Positions 4,274 through 6,632 of a stretch of 6,632 bases of DNA are shown here, one piece after another. Where the stretch lies: the NCBI GenBank assembly GCA_025928535.1, contig JAICJJ010000166.1:1-6632 (forward strand), in the 5' to 3' direction. The notes below the pieces were generated by a model. The model was not told the origin of the DNA. It did no database searches and worked only from the letters and a program-made list of their open reading frames with translations. Made by a program: the position numbers and the translations under genes. This stretch comes from Thermomicrobiales bacterium. GTDB lineage: Bacteria; Chloroflexota; Chloroflexia; Thermomicrobiales; UBA6265. The stretch's first letter is position 1. Every line of letters starts with the position of its first letter.

Positions 4274-5695
4274 ATGGCGGAACCGGCGCACGAAAATCAG
4301 CAATTCGATCTCGTCGTCCTCGGCGGCGGCACCGGCGGCTACGTCGCCGCGATCCGCGCCAAGGAACTCGGCTTGAACGTCGCGGTGGTCGAGGAATTGA
4401 AACTCGGCGGCACCTGCCTCCATCGCGGCTGCATCCCGACCAAGGCGTTTCTCAAATCGGCCGACGTCTTCGACCAGGTCAAGTCGGCCCGGGAATTCGG
4501 CGTCAACGTCGGCGGCGACGTGTCGTTCGACTACGGTCCCGCGCTGGAACGATCGCTCAAGGTGGTCGAAGGGCAATATCGGGGCCTGCTCTATCTCTTC
4601 GACAAGAAGCACAAGATTCCGGTCTTTCACGCCCGCGGCCGGCTCCTGTCGCCGACGCAGGTCGAAGCGACGCCGGTGGGCGGCGGCGCGACGTTCGTCC
4701 TGACCACGAAATGGGCGATCATCGACACCGGCTCGCGGCCCCGCCCGATCAAGGGCGTGCCGTTCGACGGCAAGCGGGTCATCAATTCCGACCACGCCGT
4801 CGTGCTCGAACATCTCCCGCAGCGGTTCATCATCCGCGGCGGCGGCGCCACGGGCGTCGAGTGGGCATCGATCTATCAGCGCTACGGCTCGCAGGTGACG
4901 CTCGTCGGCCGGATCGTGCCGCAGGAAGATCGCGAAGTCTCCGAATTGCTGTTGAAGAGTTTTCAGCGGCAAAAGATGGACGTCATCCCCGACGCGCGGC
5001 CGACCGCCGAAGACATCGACGTCCGCGACGACGGCGTGACGATGCGGATCAAGGATTCGCGCGGCAAGGAAAAGGTGGTCGAAGCCGACGTGCTGCTGGT
5101 CGCGGTCGGCCGCCAGGGCAATATCGAGGAAATCGGCCTCGAAGAACTCGGCGTCCGCACCAAGGGCGACTATATCCACGTCGACGAGATGATGCGGACG
5201 AACGTGCCGGGCGTCTACGCCATCGGCGACGTCAACGGCCAGCAATTGCTCGCCCACACCGCGATGCACCAGGGAATCATCGCCGTCGAGCACATTTGCG
5301 GCCAGAATCCCTACCCGCTCGACATCCTCAATTCGCCGTCCTGCACCTATTGCGAGCCGGAAATCGGCAGCGTCGGCTTGACGGAGCAGGAAGCGATCGA
5401 ACGCGGCTACGAGGTCAAGACGGGCAAGTTCCCGATGCGGCCGAACGCCAAGGCCGTCATCGAAGGCCACACCGACGGCTTCACCAAGATGGTCGCCGAC
5501 GCCGACACGGGTCAATTGCTCGGCTTGCACATCGTCGGCCCGCATGCGACGGAATTGATCGCCGAAGGCGCGTTGGGCCGATTGATGGAGACGACGGCGG
5601 AAGAAATCGCCATCTCGGTGCATCCGCACCCGACGGTCTCCGAAGTCATCGGCGAAGCCGCGGAGGTGTTGCTCGGCCACCCGATCCATATCTGA
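4274..5695 (+). CDS. lpdA: Dihydrolipoyl dehydrogenase (E3), FAD-dependent
   Basis: The product is 473 residues, normal for E3, from ATG at 4274 after GGAAAGG at 4264-4270. E3 re-oxidises dihydrolipoyl groups of 2-oxoacid dehydrogenase complexes or the glycine cleavage system and passes electrons to NAD+. Visible parts: FAD-binding GGGTGG (17-22) with E40; redox-active disulfide GGTCLHRGCIPTK with C48 and C53; NAD-domain GGGATGVEW (189-197); second FAD motif YAIGD with D319; interface-domain HPHPTVSE with the H452/E457 catalytic pair. Oddities: the NAD-site Rossmann strand end reads VTLVGRIVPQED (208-219), where relatives usually have a Glu and about three more residues before RIVP; R188 and T193 replace small or hydrophobic residues around the glycine loop; and D151 stands where IATGS is usual. 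The catalytic core is intact, so activity is likely, but nucleotide handling may differ. No E1 or E2 gene is visible, and the gene appears to be monocistronic. Confidence 0.93.
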   Translation: MAEPAHENQQFDLVVLGGGTGGYVAAIRAKELGLNVAVVEELKLGGTCLHRGCIPTKAFLKSADVFDQVKSAREFGVNVGGDVSFDYGPALERSLKVVEGQYRGLLYLFDKKHKIPVFHARGRLLSPTQVEATPVGGGATFVLTTKWAIIDTGSRPRPIKGVPFDGKRVINSDHAVVLEHLPQRFIIRGGGATGVEWASIYQRYGSQVTLVGRIVPQEDREVSELLLKSFQRQKMDVIPDARPTAEDIDVRDDGVTMRIKDSRGKEKVVEADVLLVAVGRQGNIEEIGLEELGVRTKGDYIHVDEMMRTNVPGVYAIGDVNGQQLLAHTAMHQGIIAVEHICGQNPYPLDILNSPSCTYCEPEIGSVGLTEQEAIERGYEVKTGKFPMRPNAKAVIEGHTDGFTKMVADADTGQLLGLHIVGPHATELIAEGALGRLMETTAEEIAISVHPHPTVSEVIGEAAEVLLGHPIHI

Positions 5696-5725
5696 TCCCG
5701 GCCGGACAGAATAGCCCAGGACGCT

Positions 5726-5750
5726 CGCGGCCCGAGGCCCGCTCGGCGCG
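5726..5750. terminator. Hairpin between convergent genes
   Basis: CCGAG (5732-5736) pairs with CTCGG (5742-5746). The stem is extended by CGCG (5726-5729) with CGCG (5747-5750) across a two-base bulge. It fills the 60-base gap between the convergent dehydrogenase and aminotransferase stops, where a bidirectional terminator is expected, but no T-tract is present on either strand. Confidence 0.3.
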
Positions 5751-5755
5751 GATCG

Positions 5756-6632
5756 TCACACGAGCGGGCAGCGGCCGCTCGCGGGGCGCTGTGTATCCCG
5801 AATCCGGCGTAGGGCGTGCGCGAGGCGGGCGATGCCGGCATCGATGCGGTCGGGAGGCGTGCGCGCGAAGCAGAGCCGAATGTCGCACCGCCCGTCGCCA
5901 TCCGGATAAAACGCATTGCCGGCGACCAGCGCGACCCCGTCCGCCAGCGCCGCCTGCGCCACGTCATCGGCGTCGAAACCGCAGCCGAGGCGCGCCCAAC
6001 GGTAGAGTCCACCCGCGACGCGTCGCCACGAAAGCGCTTCGGGCGGCAGCCGGCGCTCCAGCGCCGCGATCATGGCGTCGTGGCGGCGCGCGTGCTCGGC
6101 GCGCAGGCGCGCGAGGTGGGTCTGGTCGTCGCCGTTGTTCACCATCGCCGCGACGACGAGTTGCGTCAGGCCGGGCGTAAACAGGTCGCAGCGTTGCTTG
6201 ACGAGCGCGAGATGATCGACGACCGGCGCGGGGGCGATCAGCCAGCCCAGCCGCAACCCGGCGGCGAGCGTCTTGGAATAGGCGCCGAGATGTGTTCGTC
6301 CAACTCCAGCAATGTCGGCGGCGGCGGCGTGCGGAAATGGAGTTCGCGATACGGTTCGTCTTCGACCACGGCGAGGCGATAGCGCGCGGCGAGGCGCAGC
6401 ATGTCTCGGCGTAGGTCGAGCGAGCGCGTGCCGCTCGTCGGGTTGTGGAACGTCGGATTCGTGGAGAGCAATTTGGGGCGGCAGCGTTCGAGCACATGCT
6501 CGAGTTCGGCGGGATCGGCCCGCGCGATGTATCCAGGTCGGTCCATCACGACTGCGTCGCCTGGGTCGAGCAGGCAGCGGGCGATAAGGTCGAGTCCCTG
6601 CTGCGAGCCGCTCAACGCCAGCACCTGCCCGG
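5756..6632 (-). pseudogene. Class I/II PLP-dependent aminotransferase (LysN/MocR-type domain), frameshifted and 5'-truncated by the window
   Basis: Two frames together give one aminotransferase. The upstream part (6632 to about 6295) reads LALSGSQQGLDLIARCLLDP, then DRPGYI, KLLSTNPTFHNPTSG and VVEDEPYRELHF, the usual PLP-ring and phosphate-binding region with NPTFHNPT. The downstream part (about 6292 to 5756) reads HLGAYSKTLAAGLRLGWLIAP, with the PLP-binding Lys at 6274-6272, and continues to a normal C-terminus with GGLYRW and GNAFYPDG. The frame changes near 6290-6297; in the first frame translation ends 13 codons later, so the native polypeptide would lack the PLP lysine. DRPGYI also runs directly into ARADPAELEHVLE, without roughly 20 residues that relatives have at that point (near 6524-6530). 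Intact relatives act on 2-aminoadipate, branched-chain or aromatic amino acids, or form the C-terminal half of MocR regulators; the N-terminus is outside the window, so these cannot be told apart. Sequencing error is an alternative to true decay. Confidence 0.8.

Noticed and set aside
4046..5689. Very long open frame antisense to the dihydrolipoyl dehydrogenase gene
   Set aside because: It mirrors the codon pattern of the real gene on the plus strand, has no domain motifs, and the plus-strand protein is a certain E3.
4243..6180. 645-codon plus-strand frame overlapping the dehydrogenase and aminotransferase
   Set aside because: Its Arg/Gly-rich sequence is typical of an off-frame in GC-rich DNA, and it runs through two recognised genes.
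1..6632. Mobile element, phage or CRISPR content
   Set aside because: No transposase, integrase, terminal repeats or regularly spaced repeats were seen on either strand.

Overview
This is a GC-rich window (about two thirds G+C by eye). It carries six protein-coding loci, several candidate regulatory hairpins and one visibly broken gene. No rRNA, tRNA, CRISPR array, insertion sequence or phage gene is recognisable. The gene families and the dense GC-rich coding suggest a free-living bacterium. The protein style recalls Chloroflexota such as Thermomicrobia or other deep-branching GC-rich groups, but that placement is a low-confidence inference from the families alone.

Layout, left to right. 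Positions 1-1032 (minus) hold the first 344 codons of a MoxR/magnesium-chelatase-like AAA+ ATPase that runs off the left edge. Positions 1133-1921 (minus) hold a compact GspE/TadA/VirB11-like secretion ATPase with no other pilus or secretion gene in view. Positions 1922-2339 are non-coding and rich in inverted repeats. Positions 2340-3353 (minus) encode the most interesting protein: a PD-(D/E)XK-nuclease-like N-terminal domain fused to a divergent hypoxanthine-phosphoribosyltransferase (HPRT)-like domain. Several residues that the HPRT family needs for catalysis are changed. Positions 3523-3897 (minus) encode a small cupin. It is transcribed divergently from a 52-residue acidic small protein (3990-4148, plus) and a full-length dihydrolipoyl dehydrogenase (4274-5695, plus). 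Positions 5756-6632 (minus, convergent with the dehydrogenase and cut by the right edge) hold a class I PLP-dependent aminotransferase. It has a frameshift just before its PLP-lysine motif and an apparent in-frame internal deletion.

How the genes relate: the minus-strand genes share a direction, but the gaps (169, 418 and 100 bases) argue against one tight operon. The dehydrogenase has its own promoter-like -10 and a leader hairpin. I see no single pathway linking the genes. The candidates for something new are the nuclease-PRT fusion, the unusual NAD-site of the dehydrogenase, the structured gap at 1922-2339, and a strong window-wide shortage of the tetranucleotide AGCT with an excess of AATT.
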